DNA of 64,000 bases from Dyella sp. 2HG41-7 (GTDB lineage: Bacteria > Pseudomonadota > Gammaproteobacteria > Xanthomonadales > Rhodanobacteraceae), in the NCBI RefSeq assembly GCF_021390675.1, contig NZ_JAJEJV010000004.1:2728001-2792000 (forward strand), read 5' to 3'. Shown here piece by piece: positions 30,637 through 40,406 of this stretch. Position 1 is the first letter of the stretch. The number at the start of each line of letters is the position of its first letter. The translations under genes were made by a program, and so were the position numbers. Below the pieces are notes generated by a model, which made no database searches, was not told the DNA's origin, and saw only the letters and a list, made by a program, of their open reading frames with translations.

Positions 30637-32295
30637 TTAGTGCCCGACGTAATCCACGCGCCAGATCGAATTGGAACCGTCATCGGTGACCAACAAGGAT
30701 CCATCCGGCGCCGTGGCGACGCTTACCGGGCGTCCCCAAGCGCGTCCGTCCGGCAACACGAAGCCGGTTAGAAAGTCCTCGTATTCGCCGCTCGCTTTGC
30801 CGGTGTGATGACGCGGAATACGAATCACCTCGTAACCCACGCGCGTCGCCTTGTTCCAGGAACCGTGCTCGGCGGCGAACAGATCGCCGTCGTATTCCTT
30901 GGGAAAATGATCGGCTTGGTAAAACGTAATCTGCAGCGAAGCGTTATGCGGCTGCAAAATTACGTCCGGCGTAATCACTTTATCTTTCAGCTCGGGATGC
31001 TTGCCAACGTGACGCGGATCTTGATGGCCGCCCATATACCACCACGGCCATCCGTAAAAACCGCCGTCGCGTACGGAGGTGATGTAATCGGGCACTAAAT
31101 TGTCGCCCAAGCCATCGCGCTCGTTGACGGTGGTCCACAGTTGTCCGTTCGCGGGATCAACCGCAATGCCCGACGGATTGCGTATGCCCGACGCATAGAT
31201 GCGTTGGTTGGAACCGTCGGGATTGAACGCGAGAATATTCGCGCGATTTTTCTCGCCGGGCGTGGTGTCGGGATCATCGACATTGGAAGCCGAACCCACC
31301 GCCACAAATAAGGTTTTATTGTCGAGCGAAAACGCAAGATCGCGCGTCCAATGCCCGCCGCCGTGCGGCAGATCGGCAATATGTTCTGCGGGTCCTTGCG
31401 CCTTCAAATCGCCGACGTGATACGGGAATCGAACCACCGCATTGGTGTCGCCGATATAAACCCATTGCGGATTCGGCCCCAACGGATAAAAGGCAATGCC
31501 GTAAGGCCGGTCGAGTCCCGTGGCGAACACCGCAGTCTGTTGAGGCTTTCCATCGGCGGTCATGCCGCGATAAATGCGAATCTGGCCGCCGCTGCTTTCG
31601 GCGACAAACATGTCGCCATTCGGCGCCGTGCGAATCACGCGCGGTTCGTCGAGCCCTTCCGCGTAGAGATTCACTTTGAATCCCGCAGGCGCCTTCGGCA
31701 GCATGCCTTCGGGGCGCGACGTCATTTCCGGCCCATTACTGGCGGAATGCGTGGCATACGGCGGCGGCAAATCGTTGAGCGTAATCTTGCGTACGTTGCC
31801 CGGCGCTTCGTAACGGAAATCCGTAAAGGGCGGCGTCGGCGGCGGTGTGTTGATCGTCGAATGCATGCCGGCGCTAGGCGCAGCAGCGACTGGCTTCACA
31901 GTCGGCAACGCTTTGACGTACGCAACAATCTGCCAGCGATCCTTTTCCGGCAAACTCGCCCACGATGGCATGCCGTTCGCCACCGAACCTTGGGTGATAA
32001 ACCAGAACAGCGCGCCTTCCGATGCCTGTTGCGCAGGCCCGTGCACGAGATCGGGAATATTGCCGCTGCCCTGCCCCGTAATGCCATGACAACTCGCGCA
32101 ACGCGTCGCGTACAACTGACCACCTGCGCGAACCGCATCGGCTTGACCGTGATACGGATTGGGCACGGACGATGCGCTACTCGGCGCATCGTGAAACGTG
32201 TCGGCGGCTTCAACCGACATCGCCATCGCCAGGCAACCCATCACTACGAACGGAACGACACGTGATGCCGACATTACGAAAGAACGATTCGCCAT
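30637..32295 (-). CDS. Cytochrome c-linked PQQ-type sugar (sorbosone/glucose) dehydrogenase
   Basis: A 552-residue periplasmic protein: signal peptide, a cytochrome c domain (heme motif CASCHG near residue 65, distal Met in NGMPSW), a Pro-rich linker and a six-bladed beta-propeller of the soluble glucose/L-sorbosone dehydrogenase family (AEGLDEPRVIRTAPNGDMFVAES, GGGHWTRDLAF, FAAEHGSWNK). The fused heme domain should pass electrons from sugar oxidation to the respiratory chain. The exact sugar is unknown. Confidence 0.87.
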   Translation of the reverse strand: MANRSFVMSASRVVPFVVMGCLAMAMSVEAADTFHDAPSSASSVPNPYHGQADAVRAGGQLYATRCASCHGITGQGSGNIPDLVHGPAQQASEGALFWFITQGSVANGMPSWASLPEKDRWQIVAYVKALPTVKPVAAAPSAGMHSTINTPPPTPPFTDFRYEAPGNVRKITLNDLPPPYATHSASNGPEMTSRPEGMLPKAPAGFKVNLYAEGLDEPRVIRTAPNGDMFVAESSGGQIRIYRGMTADGKPQQTAVFATGLDRPYGIAFYPLGPNPQWVYIGDTNAVVRFPYHVGDLKAQGPAEHIADLPHGGGHWTRDLAFSLDNKTLFVAVGSASNVDDPDTTPGEKNRANILAFNPDGSNQRIYASGIRNPSGIAVDPANGQLWTTVNERDGLGDNLVPDYITSVRDGGFYGWPWWYMGGHQDPRHVGKHPELKDKVITPDVILQPHNASLQITFYQADHFPKEYDGDLFAAEHGSWNKATRVGYEVIRIPRHHTGKASGEYEDFLTGFVLPDGRAWGRPVSVATAPDGSLLVTDDGSNSIWRVDYVGH

Positions 32296-32461
32296 GATCT
32301 GCCTCGGATCGCGGTAAATGGGCGGCCGCGTCGCTCATTCCGCGAATGAGTGCACGCCCAACGGATTGTCAGACCTGAGATGTTGCAAGGTGATGCATGA
32401 TGCTACGGAAACATTGCCCGATTGCCTGACCCATGCCATAGGTCATAGCTCATCGTGGCGA

Positions 32462-32686
32462 TCAGGCTTCGGAGTCGTCGTCCGGCTCCACATCGATTTC
32501 ACGAAAGTAGCGATCGATCAGACGTTTCGCTTCTTCTTCCCAATGCGCGGCGCCGCCGCCCGCGACCACATGGCGATACGGATCATCCGGAAATTGAATG
32601 ACGCCGCTGCGGGAATCGGCGCCGCCGTTGTACTCATGCTCGAACTTGATACCGCGGTATTCGCCGAATTGCTGATCGGATTGCAT
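32462..32686 (-). CDS. Small acidic hypothetical protein (74 residues)
   Basis: AGGA lies 9-12 bases before the ATG at 32686. The product is soluble, acidic at the C-terminus (DVEPDDDSEA) and has an aromatic, glycine-rich start; no motif is recognised. Coding is supported by the ribosome site and by a composition like that of its neighbours. Confidence 0.6.
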   Translation of the reverse strand: MQSDQQFGEYRGIKFEHEYNGGADSRSGVIQFPDDPYRHVVAGGGAAHWEEEAKRLIDRYFREIDVEPDDDSEA

Positions 32687-32781
32687 GCGTGTTGTCCTGC
32701 CGAAAATGGAGGGTCGGCGGACAAGTGTAAAAGAATGCGGCGATGACGCCGACAGGTTTCGACCCGTCGGCCGATTGACGC

Positions 32782-33156
32782 TCAGAACGCCCTGGCGCGT
32801 ACGCGTGTGACGCTGGGCGCCACCGGCCTACGGTCAGAAATTGACACACTGAGCACACCGAGCGCGATGCCCAGCAATGCGAGGGCCACGCCGGAGGGCA
32901 CTTCGGAAAGAAAGCGCGCGACTTTCGCAGCGCCGTACCAGGAATGCGGGTTGTTCACGAAGGAGCACGCGCCCGGGCACATATCGCGAATCCAGGCGAT
33001 AACCGGCGGTTGCTTGGTCCAATACCCGTCGTGCAGCCATTTCAGGCCCTGAAAGCCCAGCCACAGCACGGACGCCATGTTCAACACCACGGCGGCGAGC
33101 CATAGCGAGAATGAAAGCACTTCCCGAGCGATGTCCTCCAAACGCGACGTTGTCAT
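32782..33156 (-). CDS. Hypothetical two-helix membrane protein (124 residues)
   Basis: ATG 33156 follows AGGA by 9 bases. Two hydrophobic helices are visible (about LSFSLWLAAVVLNMASVLWLGF and SGVALALLGIALGVLSVSI) separated by a loop with two cysteines (DMCPGACSFV). The N-terminal helix is preceded by an amphipathic charged stretch. Family not recognised. Confidence 0.65.
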   Translation of the reverse strand: MTTSRLEDIAREVLSFSLWLAAVVLNMASVLWLGFQGLKWLHDGYWTKQPPVIAWIRDMCPGACSFVNNPHSWYGAAKVARFLSEVPSGVALALLGIALGVLSVSISDRRPVAPSVTRVRARAF

Positions 33157-33263
33157 ATTTATGTTCCTGCGGATCGACTGCATCATTTGCAGTGAACATG
33201 CATATCTTGTGCCCGCGAGCGCCGCGGGTTGTCTTCACGTTTGTTTAGACTTTTTCGACGGCG

Positions 33264-34154
33264 TTACGGCGTCTTGGACTGCGCCTGAACCACCGCCGCT
33301 TTTGCGAGCCGGCTCATCACGGCGTAACCGGCCGGATTAGGATGAACGCCATCATTCGCAAGCTTCGCTTTGAAGCCGCGATGACCGTCATCAAGCGGCG
33401 TGAAGTAATCCACGTATGTCAGCCCTTCTTTGTCTGCGTATGTTTTGATCCAGTCGTTGAGCGCCTTGATCGTTGGGATGGAATCCACGGACGGTCGCCA
33501 CGGATAGCGCGCCACCGGCGTCAGCGCCGCGAGCACGACGCGAATACGGTGAGCGCGCGCCATATCCACCATCGCCGCGATGTTGTTTTCGATCGCATCG
33601 AGCGACGTCGGACCGGTGTTTCCCGCGATGTCGTTCGTACCGGCGAGAATATGCACGATGGCCGGATGCAGATCGATCACATCCGCCTGAAAGCGCAACA
33701 CCATTTGCGACGTGGTTTGTCCGCTGATGCCGCGATTGACAACATCGTTAGTAAAAAGCTTCGGGTCGCCAGCACCCCAAAATTCGGTAATCGAGTCGCC
33801 CATAAAGACCACGCGATGCGAGGTCGCCGGAGCGAGTGCGGCGTTGGCGTCGCGGTAGCGGCACAGGTTGCCGAAATCCTCCAGCGCTTTTTTGTCGTTC
33901 CAGGCCTTCGACGCAGCGTTTACCTCGGCGCTTGCCTGCGGCTCCGATTGATGATGCGCTTTTGCTTGATCCACCTGCGCCATGAACGCCTGCACGATTG
34001 CCGGCTCCGGCGGTAATGCAGCGCAGGGATTGTGCACGACGCCCACGGTTTCGACAGGCTGCGCGCCGGTTTTCGACGAGGATTGCGCTACGGCCGCTGC
34101 GCACGCGAATACACCCAACACGGCAGACGCCATCCATATTTTTGCATTCATCAA
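33264..34154 (-). CDS. Secreted SGNH/GDSL hydrolase
   Basis: A 296-residue protein with a signal peptide (ends near AVAQ). The SGNH blocks are clear: FMGDSITEFWG (block I, Ser), the Gly in NRGISGQTTSQM (block II), AGTNDIAGN (block III, Asn) and DGVHPNPAGY (block V, Asp and His). The order fits a periplasmic or secreted acyl/acetyl-esterase acting on carbohydrate or lipid. Substrate unknown. Confidence 0.87.
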   Translation of the reverse strand: MMNAKIWMASAVLGVFACAAAVAQSSSKTGAQPVETVGVVHNPCAALPPEPAIVQAFMAQVDQAKAHHQSEPQASAEVNAASKAWNDKKALEDFGNLCRYRDANAALAPATSHRVVFMGDSITEFWGAGDPKLFTNDVVNRGISGQTTSQMVLRFQADVIDLHPAIVHILAGTNDIAGNTGPTSLDAIENNIAAMVDMARAHRIRVVLAALTPVARYPWRPSVDSIPTIKALNDWIKTYADKEGLTYVDYFTPLDDGHRGFKAKLANDGVHPNPAGYAVMSRLAKAAVVQAQSKTP

Positions 34155-34207
34155 CTGCTTTCCCCGTCGTTGATCGTCAAATTATCCAAGCAATCAGTGC
34201 AACGCGC

Positions 34208-34963
34208 TCAAAGTTTCTTGATCTTGATATCGCGAAACCAAATTCGAATCGGCGTTTCGCCTTTGTCTTCCGTTCCCTGCAGGGAAATATGACCTTCGCG
34301 GAAGGTGGCGAAGTCCGGCCACGCCGTGAACTTGGTCTGCGCAACCAGGCGCTTCCAATCGTCCGTCCACAATTGCGTGTCGATCACCTTGTGTCCGTTC
34401 TGAAAGAACTGCACATGGCCCTTGTCGGCAATGATTTCGAACGCATTCCACTGCCCTGCTTCATTCACCCATTCCACATTGGAAGAAATCAGATCGAACA
34501 GATCGCCCGAACGCTCGTAGAGCACGCGGCTATCTGGCTTGGTGCACGTCAGATCCGCGATCTGCATTTCCGGGCCGGTTTCATAGGTGTTTTGGTATTT
34601 AGGCGATTCATGCACGTAAAACATCACGCCGCTGTCCGCGCACGGAGTCATCTTCCACGTGAGTTTCAGGTCGAAATTCGCAAACTCGGCATCGGTCACA
34701 AGATCCTGAAAATCGGCCGCCGGATCGTTCGGCCGCTTTTCCAACAGAATCGCGCCGTCGCTGACTTTCCAATCCTTTCCTGGCGTCTTTTCCAAATAGG
34801 AATGCCAACCGCCCAGGTCTTTACCGTCGAAAAGCAATTGCCAACCCTGCGCCTTCTCTTGCGCCGTCAACGTGTTGTGCTGTTGCGCATGCGCAAGGCC
34901 GCAGGCGACCAGGCCCATGGCGATCACAACACTTTTGGCCCCTTTCGTATGAAGCATGTGCAT
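34208..34963 (-). CDS. DUF1080 (3-keto-glycoside hydrolase-like) secreted protein
   Basis: A 251-residue protein with a signal peptide ending in GLAHAQ and a concanavalin-like domain: WQLLFDGKDLGGWHSY at the start, the DFDLKLTWKM-type strand (NFDLKLTWKM) and FRDIKIKKL at the end. This fold is used by 3-keto-disaccharide hydrolases. The start at 34963 is preferred for the signal peptide; 34957 is possible. It follows the SGNH gene in the leftward direction with about 50 bases between. Confidence 0.85.
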   Translation of the reverse strand: MHMLHTKGAKSVVIAMGLVACGLAHAQQHNTLTAQEKAQGWQLLFDGKDLGGWHSYLEKTPGKDWKVSDGAILLEKRPNDPAADFQDLVTDAEFANFDLKLTWKMTPCADSGVMFYVHESPKYQNTYETGPEMQIADLTCTKPDSRVLYERSGDLFDLISSNVEWVNEAGQWNAFEIIADKGHVQFFQNGHKVIDTQLWTDDWKRLVAQTKFTAWPDFATFREGHISLQGTEDKGETPIRIWFRDIKIKKL

Positions 34964-35078
34964 TCTCGTGCCTGGGTAGCGTGTAGAAAAAATGAAGCGA
35001 CCAGGCCTTATAGCCCAGTTCGCGACTGGATGGGTCAAGCGCACGATGGGTCAGTCGATGTAGCCGCGACAAAATGAA

Positions 35079-35102
35079 AGCCCGATTCCATGGAACCGGG
35101 CT
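35079..35102 (-). terminator. Terminator of the asparagine-synthase-like gene
   Basis: AGCCCGGTTCC and GAATCGGGCT (minus strand) form a stem with one mismatch, followed by TTCATTTTG. It lies about 35 bases beyond the stop at 35137. Confidence 0.65.
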
Positions 35103-35136
35103 AGTTCAAAGTTTTTGCGAAAACGAGCTGGTCGGC

Positions 35137-36612
35137 TTATGTCGTCAGCGACGACACGCCTTCATGGCCGCGAAGGCGACTGAGCAGCCAGGGCAGCGTC
35201 ACCGCAAGCAAGTAAAACTTGGACGCGAAGAACTTGTTGTCCAGGCAATGACGATGTTCTTCGAGCCATTTCGATGCGCCAGGCAAAAGCCCTTGCGCCA
35301 GCAACGCAAATGCGTGGACTTGTTCGTAGCGTTGCTTGGCCAAGCCCAATACGTCGAAGCGGAATGAACCTTTGTTCTGCACGTAAGGCAGCTTGTCGAA
35401 GCGTTGCGCGATATACCGGCGCATCAACACCTTATTGACGCCGCCAGGCCCGATAAGGCGGTCGTTAGGCAAACTGTTGAAAACCCATTCGCAGAACGGC
35501 ACGTCGCAATAGGGGTACGCAAGCTTCAAACCCATCGCTTTGGCGGTATACATGCCCTTGGCGAATCCGGCTGCCTCAAGTACGACCAGAACCATGCGAT
35601 GCAGGGCCTCCGCCGACTCCGCAGCTTCCATGTCGTCGTGAAACGCTTCCATGCGCTTGCGCGAGCACTTCGATACGTTCCAACCGAATAGCTCGTCCAC
35701 TTCTCCGTCGCTGAAACGCGAACCCGGAAAGTGGCGCTCGAACGGATTCATTTGCAGCGTGCCCAGCGCGTAGCAAAGCTTGAAACTGCGATTGATAAAA
35801 GGCTTTTTGAGCAGCGCACCGGGAATCCGCGCGTCTCGCGCCATAAAGCCGATCAAATGCTGCTTCAGACCCAACGGCGAACCGAAATACGGATCGACGC
35901 CCAAGGCGTCCATGATGCCGTCGCCGTGATGTTCACCGATCTCCGCGGCCAGGTCCGCGCAAGAAAGAGTGGCGAAATCCGCCGTCAATAACGGTATGCG
36001 CGGGACCATCGCCAGGTAGCGGTCGTAAGCGCGTCCCGGATCGCAGACCAACCCTTCATGACGCAAACCTAGCCGATTCGCCACGAAACGCGCCGATTCG
36101 ACCTCGTTCTCTTCTTTGCCGCCGAGATACGTCACACATGTCGTATCCGGCCGCGCGTCGGCGATGGCGATTGCCAAGGACGTGGAATCCTTACCGCCGC
36201 TTTGCAATAACCACGGGGACTTTATATCCGCGGTGCATCGATGCACCGCGCGAACGAGAAGCTCGTGGTAGGTGTTGAGCAACGCCTCATCGCTCACCGC
36301 ATTGGAAGCCGGCCGCGACGCGGACGACGTCGACAGATGCGCAAAATGAAACCTGGGCTCGTCATTCAAACCCTGCGGCAGCGCGAAACCCGTCGCAATA
36401 TTCTTTACGTCGCGATAAATGGTGTGCGGCGGATAAACAAACGCATTGCGCAGTAGATCGGCAAGCGAAATGGGATCAATCGATGCGCCATTCGCAATAT
36501 GCCGATCCAAGGGAGAGAAATCGACGGCCCCGGCATAGGGGCTGGTATGGAGATGCGTTTCCGACATAACGATCGGCTCGCACTCCGACTGCTCAAAAAT
36601 AGATGTATTCAT
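35137..36612 (-). CDS. Asparagine-synthase-like PP-loop protein without a glutaminase domain
   Basis: A 491-residue protein. The ATP pyrophosphatase signature is LLQSGGKDSTSLAIA (about residue 160) and the synthetase domain runs to the C-terminus. Upstream there are only about 150 residues, with the tail-like TIYRDVKNIATG element but no N-terminal Cys2 and no Ntn glutaminase fold. So it cannot use glutamine itself; such proteins amidate or cyclise other substrates with free ammonia, or act in peptide natural-product or cell-surface modification. No peptide precursor is seen nearby. MSETHLH at 36567 is an alternative start. Confidence 0.8.
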   Translation of the reverse strand: MNTSIFEQSECEPIVMSETHLHTSPYAGAVDFSPLDRHIANGASIDPISLADLLRNAFVYPPHTIYRDVKNIATGFALPQGLNDEPRFHFAHLSTSSASRPASNAVSDEALLNTYHELLVRAVHRCTADIKSPWLLQSGGKDSTSLAIAIADARPDTTCVTYLGGKEENEVESARFVANRLGLRHEGLVCDPGRAYDRYLAMVPRIPLLTADFATLSCADLAAEIGEHHGDGIMDALGVDPYFGSPLGLKQHLIGFMARDARIPGALLKKPFINRSFKLCYALGTLQMNPFERHFPGSRFSDGEVDELFGWNVSKCSRKRMEAFHDDMEAAESAEALHRMVLVVLEAAGFAKGMYTAKAMGLKLAYPYCDVPFCEWVFNSLPNDRLIGPGGVNKVLMRRYIAQRFDKLPYVQNKGSFRFDVLGLAKQRYEQVHAFALLAQGLLPGASKWLEEHRHCLDNKFFASKFYLLAVTLPWLLSRLRGHEGVSSLTT

Positions 36613-36714
36613 GCAAGCACCAGCCGTTGATTCCGTCGTGCAAATTGATTTTCAGACCATAAGAAACCATATCCCATACATCACATTCGCCAGACTAGGC
36701 AGGCAAACGCATCT

Positions 36715-38193
36715 TCATTGGTTGCCCCTCGCCTGACCGGCGGACGCCAGTCCGGGATAAGCAAAGCGCGACATGGGTAACTTTTGCTCTTGCGTGGTCG
36801 GACGAAGAGCCACTTCCGCCGCATCCACGGACCGAAGCGGCGGCAACCGAGGCAGCGTGGCTTTCAACGTGGCCACGGCAGCGTCGAGCGACACGTCATG
36901 GGGATTGGGCGCATCGCGCAGCAATTGCTCCAGCAACTGATCCTGCGCGCGACCGCGTTCGTATGCATAGGCATAAGGCAGCAGCGTGAAAGTCACCAAG
37001 CGATAGCGCGGCATAAAATATCGTGGCGCGAGCCGAGCCAATTGCTTGCCGAGTTCGAGCTTGGCCAGATAATGCGGATCGGCAACCGAATCGCGCATTT
37101 CGATATAGTTTTCCTGCGTCATCGCCGCAATCGCGTCCGAGTTCGGTTTGCGTATGCGCTGAAATTCCTCGAACGCATCGGCGGCATCGCGCTTGGAAGC
37201 CGCTAACAGGTCGGTCAGCACCACGGCATCTTCAAAACCGCAATTCATGCCCTGCCCATGGAACGGACCGATCGCGTGCGCCGCATCGCCCAGCAACACG
37301 GCGCGGCCGTCGATATGCCAACTGTCCAGATAAAGCGTGGCGATGGTGCCGACCGGATGGCTGTCGTAGTCCTCGGCAAAGCGCGGCATCTGCGGGTACA
37401 GATCCGGAAACTCCTGCCGAAAGAACGCGCTCGCTGCCGCCGCATCCGGCAAGGTGTCGAAACTCGGATGCGGCCCATGCAGTGGCAAAAACAACGTGAC
37501 ATTGAAGCTGCCCGAAATATTCGGCGTGGCGATGCTCATATAACTGGCGCGTGGCCAGATATGCAAAGCATGCGGCTCGATCGCAAAGCGCTCGCTGCCG
37601 GCCATCGCCGGAATTTCCAATTCCTTATATCCATGCCCGAGCGGCTCGACGCAAATGCCGAGCGGCTGATACGCATTCATGGCGGCACGCAATGCAGAAC
37701 CGGCGCCATCGGCGCCGATCAATAAGGATGCATTGTGCTCACGGCGTACGCCGTGTTCGTCCGTCAACGCAATGCGTTGCGAATCGAGATCGGCGGCGGC
37801 CAGCGATTGGCCAAAGTGGAACGTGACGCCAGCGGCTTCCGCGGCATCGATCAAAAGCGAGTTCAACCCACTACGCGAAATGGACCAAATGACTTCGTTG
37901 TCATCGACGCCGTAACGTTGCAGTCCGGGGTCTGCGTCTAACGGATGCACCATCCGGCCACGCATCATCACCGACTTCTGCAATGCGCGCTCCGCGAGCC
38001 CCGCTGTTCGCAATGCCTGCAAACCACGTTCGGCCAAGGCGAGATTGATCGTGCGTCCACGAATGTGACCAATCCGTCGCGGATCGGGGCGCTTTTCGAA
38101 AACTTCGACAGAAAAACCACGTTTGGCTAAAAGCTGGGCAACTAATGCGCCTACCAATCCACCGCCGATCAGGGTAATGGCTTGCCTGGTCAC
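36715..38193 (-). CDS. kmo: Kynurenine 3-monooxygenase
   Basis: A 492-residue flavin monooxygenase that hydroxylates kynurenine. The FAD-binding GGGLVGALVAQLLAKRG at the start, the IGADGAGSALR box and GDAAHAIGPFHGQGMNCGFED are present, with a hydrophobic C-terminal region as in Kmo. GTG 38193 is chosen since AAGGAG lies 5 bases upstream. Xanthomonadales use Kmo in eukaryote-like NAD synthesis from tryptophan, but kynU and haaO are not in the window. Confidence 0.87.
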   Translation of the reverse strand: MTRQAITLIGGGLVGALVAQLLAKRGFSVEVFEKRPDPRRIGHIRGRTINLALAERGLQALRTAGLAERALQKSVMMRGRMVHPLDADPGLQRYGVDDNEVIWSISRSGLNSLLIDAAEAAGVTFHFGQSLAAADLDSQRIALTDEHGVRREHNASLLIGADGAGSALRAAMNAYQPLGICVEPLGHGYKELEIPAMAGSERFAIEPHALHIWPRASYMSIATPNISGSFNVTLFLPLHGPHPSFDTLPDAAAASAFFRQEFPDLYPQMPRFAEDYDSHPVGTIATLYLDSWHIDGRAVLLGDAAHAIGPFHGQGMNCGFEDAVVLTDLLAASKRDAADAFEEFQRIRKPNSDAIAAMTQENYIEMRDSVADPHYLAKLELGKQLARLAPRYFMPRYRLVTFTLLPYAYAYERGRAQDQLLEQLLRDAPNPHDVSLDAAVATLKATLPRLPPLRSVDAAEVALRPTTQEQKLPMSRFAYPGLASAGQARGNQ

Positions 38194-38942
38194 GCAGACT
38201 CCTTGGGCGGATGCCATCGAATAAAAAGGAACGACGGCTTGGCGAAAGAGAATCTCAGCCCAAAGATCAAAAGCGCATGAACTAGTCGTGATTGGAACGA
38301 CGTCGTCTTATTTACGATTCATAAATAAGCTCTTCCACGAGCGCGCCTCTGCGCTTCGCAATAAATGAGCGTCAAGGCAGTCCATCCATTGAACCGAATC
38401 GATGCTTCTTGATTCTTGATGACATTTTGCGTCCTCAACGCTTTGATCACATCGTGTGAAAGCGCCGAACAGGCGATCAAAGCCAAACAACATTGCATAG
38501 AGCGTTATGAATAAAAACCACAACGCTTCGCTTTGCTGTGCATGAGTTCGCACGCGTCATGATCTCGACCATGAACGTCATCGACTACTTTTCGTCGACA
38601 TGACATGCGCGCAACGCGACAACCTATTTCAAATGAAAAACGCGTCGACGCTTTGCGCGCCAAGATCCGCGCATGAGCGTCTTTTTGCGTATACGTCCAC
38701 GCTAATCGTTCTTTCTAGATCGGACACGATATTCGCGAATATACGCACCGCTTAGTCATTTGGACGTCCATATGAATTTCATTTTTACATCGATTTAAAG
38801 CACACAAGCATGCGTTTATTAGCCTCTTTTTCCGAGAATTGGCAGAAAAACTGGCCGAAGTTACATGAGGATAAGTTGCCATTTTGTTATTTTCACTATC
38901 GTGAACCGGAACAAAATTTCACATTTGCAATTTCACGTTCGA
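38194..38942. other. Long intergenic region, AT-rich
   Basis: No convincing gene. It holds an 8-bp inverted repeat CTTATTTA / TAAATAAG (38307-38329), several ACGTC-type palindromes (ACGACGTCGT at 38297-38306) and the palindrome at 38761-38770. The promoter of the beta-helix gene should be in the last 200 bases. Confidence 0.4.
38761..38770. promoter_or_regulatory. Palindrome TGGACGTCCA, second copy
   Basis: Identical to the palindrome before mtnB at 4262-4271, including the TT to its left (TTTGGACGTCCAT in the first, ATTTGGACGTCCAT here). It lies about 170 bases before the beta-helix gene. Possible regulator site. Confidence 0.35.
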
Positions 38943-40187
38943 ATGACGCACCTTACGCGGACCGCTCACAAAACAGAGGCTGTTTCAGACGTGAAAAATA
39001 CGACTGCACTGCAAAGTGCACAGGGGAACTTCAACCCGAAAACGGGCGCATTCATCCTTAATCGCTTCAATTCCATTTCTCGCCGCAAAGTTTTGGCTGC
39101 CGCCGCCTCGTTAGCGTTATCGGCAGTGACACTTCCGGCTTTCGCAACCAACTGGTGGACACAGACACCGAGCGTGTCGATCGGCTCCGCCGTCGTTAAC
39201 GTTGTCAATTTTGGCGCATCGGGCAACGGCGCCATGGACGATACCAACGCCTTCCAGGCCGCTATCAATGCCTTGCCGTCGACCGGCGGCACCGTGATCG
39301 TGCCCACAGGCACGTATATGATCAACGCACTCAAGAGCGTGAGCTTGCGCTCGCATGTGCGTCTGTCGTTGGCGAGCAACGCCTATATCAAGGCCATCCC
39401 CAACAGTTCCGACCGCTATTGGATCATCAAGGCGTTCCAGGTGAACAACGTTGAGATCGTCGGCGGCCATATCGTCGGCGACCGCACCAGCCACCACGGC
39501 ACGGTCGGCGAGTGGGGCTACGGCCTTCTTATCCAGGGATCGAGCAAGGTCTACGTTCACGACATCACCGTGACCAATTCGTGGGGCGACGGCATCATCG
39601 TCCGCGGCATCAATTGGGATAACGGCGCCGTGACGCCCTCGACCAGCGTGACACTCAACCGCGTCAAAGCCGACAACAACCGCCGCCAGGGCCTGAGCAT
39701 TTGCCCGGCTAACCAGGTGTATGTGGTGAACAGCAGCTTCACCAACAGCAACGGTGCGGCCCCGCAGGGAGGCATCGACATCGAGCCGCAGACGCAAGGC
39801 GTGACCTCGCAGGTGCGTATCGAGAATACCGTTCTGTCGAATAACGCCGGCAACGGTCTTGAGGTACACAACAACGTTAACGGCGTTACGCTCTATAAGG
39901 TGACGGCGCAAAACAATAAGGGCTTTGGCGTATTCACTAGCGGTCCTACCAACGTCAGCATCACCAACAGCAATCTCAGCCAGAACTATCTGTTCGGCGT
40001 GGACATTGCCGGCGTCACCAACTACGTGACCATTGCCAACAACACCATCAACTACAACTTCGACTCCTGGTTCTACGACCACGGCGTGTCGATCTTTACG
40101 GAAGGCTGGGACCCGCGCGATATTGAAGTCGCCAGCACGGCAGGACATGTAACGCAGTCGAACAACGTTATTTCTCCGCAGAAGTAA
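38943..40187 (+). CDS. Secreted right-handed parallel beta-helix protein (pectate-lyase-like fold)
   Basis: The product carries a twin-arginine-like signal (SRRKVLAAAASLALSAVTLPAFA) followed by a beta-helix domain: VVNFGASGNGAMDDTNAFQAAINAL is the classical opening of pectate lyase-like/glycoside hydrolase 28-type helices, then Asn-rich parallel-helix coils (SITNSNLSQNYLFGV). The start is uncertain: ATG 38943 gives about 414 residues with a 45-residue n-region; ATG 38865 or GTG 38991 are alternatives, and none has a good ribosome site. Substrate probably a plant or bacterial polysaccharide. Confidence 0.75.
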   Translation: MTHLTRTAHKTEAVSDVKNTTALQSAQGNFNPKTGAFILNRFNSISRRKVLAAAASLALSAVTLPAFATNWWTQTPSVSIGSAVVNVVNFGASGNGAMDDTNAFQAAINALPSTGGTVIVPTGTYMINALKSVSLRSHVRLSLASNAYIKAIPNSSDRYWIIKAFQVNNVEIVGGHIVGDRTSHHGTVGEWGYGLLIQGSSKVYVHDITVTNSWGDGIIVRGINWDNGAVTPSTSVTLNRVKADNNRRQGLSICPANQVYVVNSSFTNSNGAAPQGGIDIEPQTQGVTSQVRIENTVLSNNAGNGLEVHNNVNGVTLYKVTAQNNKGFGVFTSGPTNVSITNSNLSQNYLFGVDIAGVTNYVTIANNTINYNFDSWFYDHGVSIFTEGWDPRDIEVASTAGHVTQSNNVISPQK

Positions 40188-40194
40188 AAGGAAG

Positions 40195-40233
40195 GCCGCA
40201 TCGATGGCCGGGAAGCGATCCATGCGGCTTTTT
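40195..40233 (+). terminator. Terminator of the beta-helix gene
   Basis: GCCGCAT and ATGCGGC form the outer stem of an imperfect longer hairpin, followed by TTTTT. Confidence 0.7.
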
Positions 40234-40289
40234 GAACAACGTGGTTGGAGTTAATTTCTTTGACTCTCGCCGGATGTTCTTTAAGCAAA

Positions 40290-40320
40290 AAGAAACCCGC
40301 CAAACGGCGGGTTTCTTTTT
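40290..40320. terminator. Second, bidirectional terminator
   Basis: A 12-bp stem (AAGAAACCCGCC / GGCGGGTTTCTT) with a 4-base loop and T-rich tails on both strands. It marks the border between the core genes and the accessory region and may also end the leftward gene at 40407-40739. Confidence 0.8.
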
Positions 40321-40406
40321 GCTGCGCATATGCCTCCATCGATATTTCGCCAGGCATCGATCGACACACGCGTGAAATCAGAAAGCGGGTCGACTTTAGA
40401 TTGCAG

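Noticed and set aside
35137-38193. Lasso-peptide cluster around the asparagine-synthase-like gene
   Set aside because: No precursor ORF, leader peptidase or transporter nearby; the neighbour is kmo.
38308-38553. Leftward 81-residue frame in the kmo/beta-helix intergenic region
   Set aside because: No ribosome site, no recognisable motif and a composition unlike the neighbouring proteins.
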